64,000 nucleotides of DNA from contig NZ_JARXZC010000002.1 of NCBI RefSeq assembly GCF_029894335.1, positions 248,001 through 312,000 of the forward strand, given 5' to 3'. The notes under the pieces are model-generated. The model did not search any database. It was not told the origin of the DNA and saw only the letters and a list, made by a program, of their open reading frames with translations. This stretch comes from Kitasatospora sp. MAP5-34 (lineage in GTDB: Bacteria > Actinomycetota > Actinomycetes > Streptomycetales > Streptomycetaceae). Below, in pieces: positions 17,251-25,404 of this stretch (position 1 is the stretch's first letter; each line of letters starts with the position of its first letter). Both the position numbers and the translations under genes were made by a program.

Positions 17251-17931
17251 ATGACCGAGCAGACGCCGAGCCTCGTCCTGCCCGAGACGGAACGCACCCG
17301 CCATCGCCGCCTGAGCGAGCAGGGGAGTTCGAGCCGGGCCGACCTCGACGCCGTGCTGAAAGCCGGCTTCCTCTGCCACCTCGGCGTGGTCGTCGACGGC
17401 ACCCCCATGGTCGTGCCGACCGTGTACGGCGTCGAGGGGGACACGCTGTACTTCCACGGGTCGGTCGCCAGTCGCAGTCTGGTCGCATCACCGCAGGCCA
17501 CGGTCTGTCTGACGGTCACTCACGTCGACGGCCTGGTGCTGTCCCGCTCGGTCTTCGAGCACGGGGTCAACTACCGCAGCGCCATGGTCTACGGCGTGCC
17601 GCGCGCCGTCACCGACCCCGACGAGAAGCTCGCCGGACTGCGCAGCCTGACCGAGCACATCACCCCCGGGCAGTGGGACTACGCCCGCCGGCCCAACCGC
17701 AAGGAACTCGCGGCCACCGTCCTGCTCGCGCTGTCCCTGGACGAGGCGTCGGTGAAGCTGCGCAGCGGCCCGCCGGAGGACGGCGACGGGCCCGACGCCG
17801 AGCTGGGCGTCTGGGCCGGCGTGCTCCCGCTGAACGCCACCTGGGGCGCCCTCGAGCCCGACCCGCTGCTCGCCGAGGGCATCGCCGCCCCGGCACACCT
17901 CACGGCGCGAGAGCACCAGCGCCTCGGCTAG
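17251..17931 (+). CDS. pyridoxamine 5'-phosphate oxidase-family (FMN split-barrel) protein
   Basis: A 226 aa protein of the flavin-nucleotide-binding split-barrel group (Pyridox_ox_2-like): LDAVLKAGFLCHLGVVVDGTP opening the barrel, then VPTVYGVEGDTLYFHG and SRSLV. These proteins bind FMN or F420, or sometimes heme, and most are functionally uncharacterised. First gene of the rightward operon, followed by diaminobutyrate aminotransferase and decarboxylase genes. A redox step on a cluster intermediate is possible, as is flavin supply to the N-hydroxylase. ATG 17251 has GAGAGA upstream and is preferred to a start at 17125. Confidence 0.85.
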   Translation: MTEQTPSLVLPETERTRHRRLSEQGSSSRADLDAVLKAGFLCHLGVVVDGTPMVVPTVYGVEGDTLYFHGSVASRSLVASPQATVCLTVTHVDGLVLSRSVFEHGVNYRSAMVYGVPRAVTDPDEKLAGLRSLTEHITPGQWDYARRPNRKELAATVLLALSLDEASVKLRSGPPEDGDGPDAELGVWAGVLPLNATWGALEPDPLLAEGIAAPAHLTAREHQRLG

Positions 17932-18048
17932 CCGCGCCCGGCCAACCCCGGACGCGCGCCCTGGCGGGCCCGTTGGGCCGCCGGGGGGCGCGGTGCTCCC
18001 GTTCCGTGCTCCAGTTCTGTTCACCCGGACCTACACCGGAGTCTCGCC

Positions 18049-19509
18049 ATGACCTCTGCCAGCGGCAGCACCCCCGACACCGCAGTCGCGACAACGGCAG
18101 CGGCAGCCACAGCGACAACGGCGGCCACAGCGACCGCGACAACGGCCGCCACAGCCACAGCGACGCCCGGTGACGCGATCCTGCACCGTCAGCGCGCTCG
18201 CGAGTCCTCGGCCCGCACCTACGCCCGCTCCTTCCCGATCGTCCCGGTCCGGGCCGACGGCATGGTCGTGGAGGGTGCCGACGGCCGCCGCTACCTGGAC
18301 TGCCTCTCCGGCGCGGGCACGCTGGCGCTGGGCCACAACCACCCCGTGGTGCTGGAGGCGATCCGGCGGACCCTGGACAGCGGTGCCCCGCTGCACGTCC
18401 TGGACCTGGCCACGGCGGAGAAGGACGACTTCACCAGCGCGCTCTTCGACACGCTGCCGAAGGAGTTCGCGGACGGCGCCCGGATCCACTTCTGCGGCCC
18501 GGCCGGGACGGACGCCGTCGAGGCGGCGCTGAAGCTGATGCAGACCGCCACCGGCCGCCACGGCGTACTCGCCTTCACCGGCGGCTACCACGGCATGACG
18601 GCCGGCGCGCTGGCCGCCACCGGCAACGTCGCCGTCAAGGCTCCGCTGCCGTCCGTCGCCGGGGTCACCCGGCTGCCGTACCCGTACGGCTACCGCTGCC
18701 CGTTCGGCGTCGGCGGCGAGGCCGGGGCCGGACTCGCCGCCACCTACACTGAGCGGCTGCTCGACGACCCGTCAGGTGGCGTGGTGCCACCGGCCGCGAT
18801 GATCCTGGAGGCCGTACAGGGCGAGGGCGGAGCCGTCCCCGCGCCGGACGGCTGGCTGCGCGAGATGCGCCGGATCACCGCCGAGCGCGGCATCCCGCTG
18901 ATCGTGGACGAGGTGCAGAGCGGCGTCGGCCGCACCGGCGCGATGTGGGCGGTCGAGCACAGCGGCATCGTCCCGGACGCCATGGTGCTGTCCAAGGCGA
19001 TCGGTGGCAGCCTGCCGCTCGCGGTCGTCGTCTACCGCGCCGAGTACGACGGTTGGCAGCCGGGCGCGCACACCGGCACCTTCCGGGGCAACACCCTCGC
19101 CATGGCGGCCGGCGCCGCGACCCTGCGCTTCGTCGCGACCGAGGGGCTGGCCGAGCGGGCCGCCCTGGTGGGCGCCCGGATCATGGCCCGGCTGGAGGCG
19201 CTGCGCGGCGAACTGCCCGCCATCGGCGAAGTCCGGGGCCGGGGTCTGATGATCGGCGTCGAGCTGGTCGACCCGGCCGGCGAGCCGGACCGCTGCGGGT
19301 CGCTGCCGCCCGCTCCGCAGTTCGCTGCCCGGGTCCGGGCCGCCTGCTTCGAACGCGGCCTGATCCTCGAACTCGGCGGCCGCCACGACACCGTGGTCCG
19401 GCTGCTGCCACCGCTGGTCATCACGGACGAGCAGGTCGAGTCGGTGTTGGAGCGCCTCGCGGACGCCATCACTGAGGTGAGCAAGGAGACGGCGGGCGGC
19501 CGGGCATGA
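18049..19509 (+). CDS. diaminobutyrate--2-oxoglutarate aminotransferase (class III)
   Basis: A 486 aa PLP-dependent class III aminotransferase. Family features are LDCLSGAGTLALGHNHP, GPAGTDAVEAALK, the ILEAVQGEGG stretch, the IVDEVQSGVGRTG aspartate that contacts PLP, and the Schiff-base lysine in LSKAIGGSLPLA. Best match is DABA aminotransferase (EctB/Dat type), converting aspartate semialdehyde plus glutamate to L-2,4-diaminobutyrate. The first ~45 residues are a strange Ala/Thr repeat tract absent from typical members. The stop overlaps the next start (ATGA), coupling it to the decarboxylase. Together they would produce 1,3-diaminopropane. Acting on another amino-aldehyde of the cluster is an alternative. 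Confidence 0.88.
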   Translation: MTSASGSTPDTAVATTAAAATATTAATATATTAATATATPGDAILHRQRARESSARTYARSFPIVPVRADGMVVEGADGRRYLDCLSGAGTLALGHNHPVVLEAIRRTLDSGAPLHVLDLATAEKDDFTSALFDTLPKEFADGARIHFCGPAGTDAVEAALKLMQTATGRHGVLAFTGGYHGMTAGALAATGNVAVKAPLPSVAGVTRLPYPYGYRCPFGVGGEAGAGLAATYTERLLDDPSGGVVPPAAMILEAVQGEGGAVPAPDGWLREMRRITAERGIPLIVDEVQSGVGRTGAMWAVEHSGIVPDAMVLSKAIGGSLPLAVVVYRAEYDGWQPGAHTGTFRGNTLAMAAGAATLRFVATEGLAERAALVGARIMARLEALRGELPAIGEVRGRGLMIGVELVDPAGEPDRCGSLPPAPQFAARVRAACFERGLILELGGRHDTVVRLLPPLVITDEQVESVLERLADAITEVSKETAGGRA

Positions 19510-21020
19510 CCGAGAACACCCAGCCCGGGCTTCCCGCGCTGTCCGGCGGCCTCGGCGGACCGGCCGCGCTGCGGCCGCTGCTCGAGACCGTCCTGGACGG
19601 CCTTGCGGAAGGGGCCGCGCGCCGAGGCGGACCGCTGCCCGCCGGGGCTCCCAAGGAGATCGCCGACCTGGTGGCGACCACCCTCGAGCATGCGGCCGGC
19701 GGCGGTGCGGAGACGCTGCACCGGCTCACCACCCTGCTCGCCCACGGCAGCGCCGACCCGGCGGACCCGTCCTGTGCCGCGCACCTGCACTGCCCGCCGC
19801 TCGCGCTCGCCGTCGCCGCCGACCTCGCGGTCAGCGCCCTCAACCCCTCCCAGGACTCCTGGGACCAGGCTCCTGCGGCCACCGCGTTGGAGACCCTGCT
19901 GCTGCAGGACCTCGCCGCGCTGGTCGGCTACGCCCCGGCGGCCTCGGCCGGGGTGCTCACCTCCGGCGGTACCGAGTCCAACCTGATGGGCCTGATGCTG
20001 GCCCGCGACCACGCGCTCGGCCGGGCCGGCGGGCGTCCGACCGAACTGCACGGCCTGCCACCGGGCCTGACGCCACGGATCTTCGCCTCCGCCGCCGCGC
20101 ACTTCTCCGTGCAGCGCGCCGCCGCCCTGCTCGGCCTCGGCGAGCACGCCGTGGTCGCCGTCCCGGTCGACCGCGACCTGCGGATGGACGCCGGGGCACT
20201 GGCCGTGGCCCTGCGGGAGTCGGCCGGCCGGGGCGAGATCCCGGTGGCGGTGGTGGCCACGGCAGGCACCACCGACACCGGCGGTATCGACCCGCTGCCC
20301 CGGATCGCCGACCTCGCCGCCGAGAACCACGCCTGGCTGCACGTGGACGCGGCGTACGGCGGCGGGGCGCTGCTCTCCGACCGGCTCGCCCCGCTGCTGG
20401 ACGGGATCGCCCGCGCGGACTCGGTCTCGCTGGACTGGCACAAGCTGGGCTGGCAACCGGCGGCGGCCGGCGTCTTCCTGGTACGCGACGCGCAGACGTA
20501 CGCCCCGCTCGCCCGCCGGGCCGTCTACCTGAACCCGGCCGACGACGAGGAGGCCGGCTACCCCAGCCTGCTGGGGCTGTCGCTGCGCACCACCCGCCGC
20601 GCCGACGCCTTCAAGATCGCGGTCACCCTGCGCACCCTGGGCCGGTCCGGCCTCGGTCGGCTCGTGGACACCTGCCACGACCTCGCCCGGCACGCGGCGG
20701 CCACCGCCGCCGCTCATCCGCAGCTGGAGCTGCACACCGCGCCGGTGCTCACCACCGCCGTCTTCAGGTACCTGCCGCAGCGGGACGGGCTGCGCGACGA
20801 CCCCCGCGCGGTCGACGTGGTCAACGCCGCGCTGCGCCGCCGCCTGCTGCGCGAGGGCCGGGCCGTCATCGGCCGCACCGAGCTGCCGGGGGAGGGCCCC
20901 GGCCGGATCCGGCTCAAGCTCACCCTGCTCAATCCGCACACCACGCCCGCCGGGATCGAGCAGCTGCTGCGGCTCGTCGTGGCCGCCGGGCAGGCGGAGG
21001 AGGCGGAGCAGGCCGGGTAG
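19506..21020 (+). CDS. L-2,4-diaminobutyrate decarboxylase-like, group II PLP decarboxylase
   Basis: A 504 aa group II PLP decarboxylase. Visible are LTSGGTESNLMGL, the HVDAAYGGG aspartate, and the PLP lysine in SVSLDWHKLGWQP; the C-terminal small domain is complete. It is translationally coupled to the aminotransferase, the order used for 1,3-diaminopropane synthesis in Acinetobacter and in schizokinen/rhizobactin-type siderophore pathways. Here no siderophore synthetase follows; the product may feed the divergent N-hydroxylase. Decarboxylation of another amino acid of the pathway cannot be excluded. Confidence 0.88.
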   Translation: MTENTQPGLPALSGGLGGPAALRPLLETVLDGLAEGAARRGGPLPAGAPKEIADLVATTLEHAAGGGAETLHRLTTLLAHGSADPADPSCAAHLHCPPLALAVAADLAVSALNPSQDSWDQAPAATALETLLLQDLAALVGYAPAASAGVLTSGGTESNLMGLMLARDHALGRAGGRPTELHGLPPGLTPRIFASAAAHFSVQRAAALLGLGEHAVVAVPVDRDLRMDAGALAVALRESAGRGEIPVAVVATAGTTDTGGIDPLPRIADLAAENHAWLHVDAAYGGGALLSDRLAPLLDGIARADSVSLDWHKLGWQPAAAGVFLVRDAQTYAPLARRAVYLNPADDEEAGYPSLLGLSLRTTRRADAFKIAVTLRTLGRSGLGRLVDTCHDLARHAAATAAAHPQLELHTAPVLTTAVFRYLPQRDGLRDDPRAVDVVNAALRRRLLREGRAVIGRTELPGEGPGRIRLKLTLLNPHTTPAGIEQLLRLVVAAGQAEEAEQAG

Positions 21021-21270
21021 CGGCTGGTGGGCGTGGTGCGGAGGGGTGCTGGCGGGCGGCTGTGGAGGTGGCCGGGCATCGGCGGGTCCTGACGGCGGCG
21101 GGAGCTGAGGTGCTCACGGCCTGACGGCAGGTTGTCCGCAAGGTGTCGACGCTGTGACAGCAGACGGCGTTTTCATGCTTGTTGTGTGGTGTGACTAATA
21201 TCAACGCGTCAAAGTTCCTATCAGATCTGGCCGGTCATGACCGACTGTCGCCGTCTCCAGGGAGAATGCT

Positions 21271-23865
21271 CTGCGCACGCGTGGATACCGGCGGATCGCA
21301 TCGGACAGCGGCAGCACGAAGGACAGCGGTACGAAAGACAGCGGCACGAAGGCCAAGGACAGGAAGGCCAAGGGCAAGGACAGGCGGAGCCGGATCACCC
21401 TGCGGACGGCTCTGGTCGTCCTCGCGGTCGTGCCCAGTGTCGCGCTCGCCGTGCTCTGGACGGTGACCACTGGTCAGACCCTGTACTCCTTCCAGCGGCA
21501 GGCGGCCCAGGGGCTGCTGGCGCAGAAGGCCGGTCAGCCGTCCAACATCGTGTACTACAACCTCCAGGAGGAGCGCCGGCTCAGCGCCGAGCTGCTCGCG
21601 GCCAGGGGGACCGCCGGCCGGAGCGCTGACGCCGATGCGCTGGAGCATCAGCGGCAGTTGACGGACCAGGCGATCAGCAGGTTCCAGAAGCTCTCCCGGG
21701 TCGCCGCCTCGCACGCGCCCGCCGAGGTGCGCGACGCGGTGTCCGAGGCGCAGCGGGCGATGACCGAGCTGCCGGCCGAACGCACCCAGGTCGACCAGGG
21801 TGACAGCAGTCGGCAGGCGGCCGTATACACCTACTACACCGACCTGATCGCGGTGGACCTGCGGCTGTTCACGGCGCTCAGCCACGTGGACGACGGGGAG
21901 GTCACCTGGGTCTCGCGGCCGCTGGTCGACCTGTTCTGGACCAAGGAGATGATCGCCCGGTCGGACGCGCTGCTGGCGCGCGGCTGGCCCGACCAGAAGC
22001 TGAGCTCCGACGACCTGCGGCAGGTCCAGCAGTCCATCGCCGCACAGTCGTTCCTGATCGACACCAAGCTGCTCCCGTACCTGCCGCCCGCCGAGGCGGC
22101 GAAGTGGCGGGAACTCGCCGACGGCCCGGCCTGGAAGTCCAAGACGGCCGTGGAGCAGAGCCTGCTGCAGCCCGCGCTCCCGGACGCCTCGGGCGCGGTC
22201 CCGCTCGGACCGTACCGAGACCAGTGGCGCCAGGCCGTCGACCAGGTCAACCCGTCCCTGGTCGGCCTGATCGAGACCCGCACCGCTGGAGTGGTCTCCA
22301 CCGGCAAGGGCATGGTCCTCTCACTGCTGCTCCGGATCCTGCTCACCAGTGCGATCGGTCTGATCGCCGTGATCGCCGTGATCGTGACGACCTGGCGGCT
22401 GACCCGCTCGCTGCGCCGCCGGATCGTCGGCCTGCACGACCAGGCGCAGGACCTCGAACACGCCCTGCCCGAGGTGGTCGAGCGGCTCGCGCGTGGCGAA
22501 CAGGTCGACCTCGAGGCCGAGGCCCGTGCCATCGACCGTGGCACCCATGACGGCGGCGACGACGAACTGACCCACCTCGGTACGGCACTCAACCTGGCCA
22601 GGACCAGCGCCCTGCAGGCCGCCGTCCGGCAGGCCGACCAACACCGTGGCTTCGAGCGGCTGTTGCAGCGGATCGCCCGCCGGACGCAGCTGCTGATCGG
22701 CCTGCAGCTCAAGAAGCTCGACGAGTTGGAGCGGCGCTTCGAGGATCCGGAGGTGCTGGACGGCCTCTTCGACCTCGACCACCTCACCGCCCGGCTGCGG
22801 CGCTACGAGGAGAACCTGGTGATCCTGGCCGGCGGCACTCCGCACCGCCGCTGGCGCAAGCCCGTCCCGCTGCTCGACGTGCTGCGCGCGGCCCAGGGCG
22901 AGGTACAGGACTACCGGCGCGTCGTGCTGGACGTCGAGGGCAGCCCGTGGCTGTCGGAGCGGGTGGTCGGTCCGGTCGCGCACGTGCTCGCCGAGCTGAT
23001 CGAGAACGCCCTCAGCTTCTCCAAGCCGCCGACTCCGGTCGAGGTGCGGGCCGCGCAGGTCGGCCGTGGCCTGGCGATCGAGATCGAGGACCGGGGCCTC
23101 GGGATGGACGAGGACCAGCTGTTGGCGGCGAACCAGCTGATGGTCCGTCCGCCCCGGATGGACGCGCTTGCCCGTACCGACGACATCCGGCTCGGCTTCC
23201 ACGTGATCGCCCGGCTCGCCGTCACCCACGGCCTGCAGGTCGAGTTCCGGCCGTCCGCCTTCGGCGGCACCCGTGCCGTGCTGTTCGTTCCCGCCGAGCT
23301 GGTCACCACCGAGCGGGTGGAGCGTCCGGTGGTGGACCGTCCGGCGCTGGACCGTCCGGTGATGATCGAGCCGCTGGAACTCGGCGGCACCCTGCCGACC
23401 CGCTCGCGCGGCCGCGCGCTTGCCGGCGTCACCGCACACTTCACGCCACAACTCCCAGCCCAGCTCCCAGCCCAGCTCCCAGCCCAGCTCCCGGCCCAGC
23501 TCACGCCGCACCTCACGCCGCAGCGGTCGGCCGAAGCGCCGACCGGTGACGCGCCGCTGCCGCAGCGGATCCGGCAGGCCAGCCTGGTCGCCGAGCTGCG
23601 CCTCCCGGAGGGCGAGCAGACCACCGCCCCGAAGCCGCCCCGCTGGGACGACAACCCGCTGCTGCGACCCGCCCCCCGACGGGCCGGAGCGGCGATCGGC
23701 GCCTTCCAACGGCGGTCACGCGAGGCCAGGGAGACGGCCGAGCCGAACCCCGCCCTGCCCGAGCAGCACGAGTTCCTCCCCGCTCCACCAGACGCCCAGA
23801 GCCCGTCCCCCGCTGACGAGTTCTCGGACCGACCCCCCACCCCTTCGACGGAAGACCGGTCATGA
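21271..23865 (+). CDS. conservon sensor: histidine-kinase-like ATPase with nitrate/nitrite-sensor domain (CvnA)
   Basis: CvnA-type membrane protein, ~865 aa. A basic N-terminus precedes membrane helix 1 (ITLRTALVVLAVVPSVALAV); an external alpha-helical nitrate/nitrite-sensing domain follows, then a second helix near 22320-22395, a HAMP-like linker and a GHKL ATPase domain with N-box ELIENALSFSKPP and G-box DRGLGMDE. The C-terminus is Pro-rich with a QLPA repeat. Between the in-frame stop at 21238 and GTG 21430 there is no ATG, GTG or TTG; GTG 21430 would cut helix 1 in half. CTG 21271, preceded by AGGGAG, is the best start although non-canonical. First gene of a four-gene conservon. Confidence 0.8.
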   Translation: MRTRGYRRIASDSGSTKDSGTKDSGTKAKDRKAKGKDRRSRITLRTALVVLAVVPSVALAVLWTVTTGQTLYSFQRQAAQGLLAQKAGQPSNIVYYNLQEERRLSAELLAARGTAGRSADADALEHQRQLTDQAISRFQKLSRVAASHAPAEVRDAVSEAQRAMTELPAERTQVDQGDSSRQAAVYTYYTDLIAVDLRLFTALSHVDDGEVTWVSRPLVDLFWTKEMIARSDALLARGWPDQKLSSDDLRQVQQSIAAQSFLIDTKLLPYLPPAEAAKWRELADGPAWKSKTAVEQSLLQPALPDASGAVPLGPYRDQWRQAVDQVNPSLVGLIETRTAGVVSTGKGMVLSLLLRILLTSAIGLIAVIAVIVTTWRLTRSLRRRIVGLHDQAQDLEHALPEVVERLARGEQVDLEAEARAIDRGTHDGGDDELTHLGTALNLARTSALQAAVRQADQHRGFERLLQRIARRTQLLIGLQLKKLDELERRFEDPEVLDGLFDLDHLTARLRRYEENLVILAGGTPHRRWRKPVPLLDVLRAAQGEVQDYRRVVLDVEGSPWLSERVVGPVAHVLAELIENALSFSKPPTPVEVRAAQVGRGLAIEIEDRGLGMDEDQLLAANQLMVRPPRMDALARTDDIRLGFHVIARLAVTHGLQVEFRPSAFGGTRAVLFVPAELVTTERVERPVVDRPALDRPVMIEPLELGGTLPTRSRGRALAGVTAHFTPQLPAQLPAQLPAQLPAQLTPHLTPQRSAEAPTGDAPLPQRIRQASLVAELRLPEGEQTTAPKPPRWDDNPLLRPAPRRAGAAIGAFQRRSREARETAEPNPALPEQHEFLPAPPDAQSPSPADEFSDRPPTPSTEDRS
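23449..23508 (+). repeat. 12 bp tandem repeat coding Gln-Leu-Pro-Ala
   Basis: Five 12 bp units close to CAGCTCCCAGCC run in frame within the C-terminal tail of the CvnA gene, coding a QLPA repeat. Only the tail downstream of the ATPase domain is affected. Confidence 0.9.
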
Positions 23866-24296
23866 CGCGCACAACCGCCACCCACCAGGACCTCGACTGG
23901 CTGCTGGACGGATTGGTCGACTCGGTCGCCGGGACCAAGCACGCCGTGCTGCTCTCCGACGACGGCCTCGTGGTCAGCCACGACCGCACCATCGAACGCT
24001 CCGACGCCGAGCGGCTGGCCGCCATCGCCACGGGACAGCAGAGCCTGGCGCGCGGCGTCGGACAGCTCTTCGACGGCGGTTCGGTGCACCAGGTGATCGT
24101 CGAGCTGGCCGAGCTCTGGCTCTTCATCACCTCGGCGGGTCAGGGCACGCACCTGGCCGTGGTCGCCTCGCAGGAGGTCGACGCCGAGGTGATGTCGCTG
24201 GCGATGCACAACCTGGTGCAGCAGGTCGGCCAGAAGCTGAGCGCTCCGGTCCGTGGCGACTTCGACGCCTTCGCAGCCCGGGGCGGCCGCGGGTGA
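23862..24296 (+). CDS. roadblock/LC7-domain protein (CvnB)
   Basis: A 144 aa roadblock/LC7 fold protein (LDWLLDGLVDSVAGTKHAVLLSDDG, then HQVIVELAELWLFITSAGQGTHLAVVA), the second conservon component. CvnB proteins are thought to act like MglB-type regulators of the CvnD GTPase. ATG overlaps the CvnA stop (ATGA) and its own stop overlaps the next start (GTGA), so the operon is tightly coupled. Confidence 0.93.
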   Translation: MTRTTATHQDLDWLLDGLVDSVAGTKHAVLLSDDGLVVSHDRTIERSDAERLAAIATGQQSLARGVGQLFDGGSVHQVIVELAELWLFITSAGQGTHLAVVASQEVDAEVMSLAMHNLVQQVGQKLSAPVRGDFDAFAARGGRG

Positions 24297-24721
24297 CCCC
24301 GTACTGGGCCGACGAGGACGAGGACGAGCACGGCGAGGGCGCGGACGGCGCCGGGACGATGGTCCGCCCGTACACCATCACCCGGGGCCGGACCGCCCCG
24401 GAGCGGGACGACCTCACCCTCATCACCGTGCTGACGACCACCCAGCAGGAGCTGGACGAGTACGGCAGGCCCTACCGGCCGGGCGGGCGCGGGCTCCAGC
24501 CGGAGCACCGCGTCATCCTGGACCGCTGCCGCCAGCCCGCCGCCGTGGCCGAGATCGCCGCCGACCTCGACCTGCCGGTCTCGGTGACCAAGATCCTGCT
24601 CGGCGACCTGGTGGCCCAGGGGCTGCTGCTCGCCCGTGCCCCGCTGTCGGTGGCCCGCGCGGCCGGTGGCGCAGACCTCGGCCTGCTGAAGGCCGTTCGC
24701 GAAGGACTCCGGAGACTCTGA
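24293..24721 (+). CDS. DUF742 protein (CvnC)
   Basis: A 142 aa DUF742 protein, third conservon component. An acidic head (ADEDEDEHGEG) is followed by VRPYTITRGRT, typical of the family, and a winged-helix-like part (EIAADLDLPVSVTKILLGDLVAQGLL). GTG 24293 overlaps the CvnB stop by 4 nt. Proposed to link the membrane ATPase to the GTPase; the precise role is unknown in the family. Confidence 0.92.
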   Translation: MTPYWADEDEDEHGEGADGAGTMVRPYTITRGRTAPERDDLTLITVLTTTQQELDEYGRPYRPGGRGLQPEHRVILDRCRQPAAVAEIAADLDLPVSVTKILLGDLVAQGLLLARAPLSVARAAGGADLGLLKAVREGLRRL

Positions 24722-24726
24722 GCCAG

Positions 24727-25347
24727 ATGACAAGCAGTCCGATGACAGACAGGCCCACGACCGGCAGCCAGGTGGCCGCCGCTGCCCCCGCCGCCGTCAA
24801 GATCCTGATCGCCGGCGGTTTCGGTGTCGGCAAGACCACCCTGGTGGGCGCGGTCAGCGAGGTCACGCCGCTGCGTACCGAGGAGTACCTGACCAGGGCG
24901 AGCGTCGGAGTCGACGACCTCTCCGGGGTGGACGAGAAGGACACCACCACGGTGGCCCTGGACTTCGGCCGGATCACGGTCAGTCCGGAGCTGGTGGTGT
25001 ACCTCTTCGGCACGCCGGGCCAGGAGCGATTCTGGTTCATGTGGAACGACCTGGTGAACGGCGCGCTCGGCGGTGTGGTGATCGCCGACACCCGGCGGCT
25101 GGAGAGCAGCTTCGCCTCGATCGACTTCTTCGAGAGCCGGGACATCCCGTTCGTGGTGGCGATCAACTGCTTCCACGGGATCAACACCCGCTCGCCGGCC
25201 GAGATCCGGGCCGCGCTCGACCTCGACCCGCAGGTGCCGATGCTGGTCGGTGACGTACGGGAGCGGCCGTTCGGGCGTGACGTACTGCTCGCGCTGGTCG
25301 ACCACCTGATGAACCTTCCGGTTCTCCAGCCCGTCCCCGTCGGCTGA
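24727..25347 (+). CDS. conservon small GTPase (CvnD)
   Basis: A 206 aa Ras-like GTPase of the bacterial MglA/CvnD type. The P-loop is GGFGVGKTT, the switch II region is GTPGQERFWFMW with the usual Gln after Gly, and the guanine-specificity loop reads NCFHG rather than NKxD, as in other CvnD proteins. ATG 24727 has GGAG 12 nt upstream; ATG 24742 is an alternative. It completes a CvnA-D set that in streptomycetes forms a membrane complex resembling eukaryotic G-protein signalling. Confidence 0.94.
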   Translation: MTSSPMTDRPTTGSQVAAAAPAAVKILIAGGFGVGKTTLVGAVSEVTPLRTEEYLTRASVGVDDLSGVDEKDTTTVALDFGRITVSPELVVYLFGTPGQERFWFMWNDLVNGALGGVVIADTRRLESSFASIDFFESRDIPFVVAINCFHGINTRSPAEIRAALDLDPQVPMLVGDVRERPFGRDVLLALVDHLMNLPVLQPVPVG

Positions 25348-25385
25348 ACACGAGTCGGCTGAACACCAGTGCGCTGAACACCCGT
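25341..25385 (+). repeat. 15 bp tandem triplication at the CvnD stop
   Basis: Three copies of CGGCTGAACACnAGT (25341-25355, 25356-25370, 25371-25385). The first contains the CvnD TGA at 25345-25347; because the unit is 15 bp, the two further TGAs are in frame and act as back-up stops. Confidence 0.9.
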
Positions 25386-25404
25386 ACGACCAGGAGAAAC
25401 TGAC

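Noticed and set aside
15369..21020. Hydroxamate siderophore cluster
   Set aside because: N-hydroxylase plus diaminobutyrate genes first suggest schizokinen-like chemistry, but there is no IucA/IucC synthetase, acyltransferase, NRPS or iron-siderophore receptor, and the cupin/MetRS/DAO trio would be unexplained.
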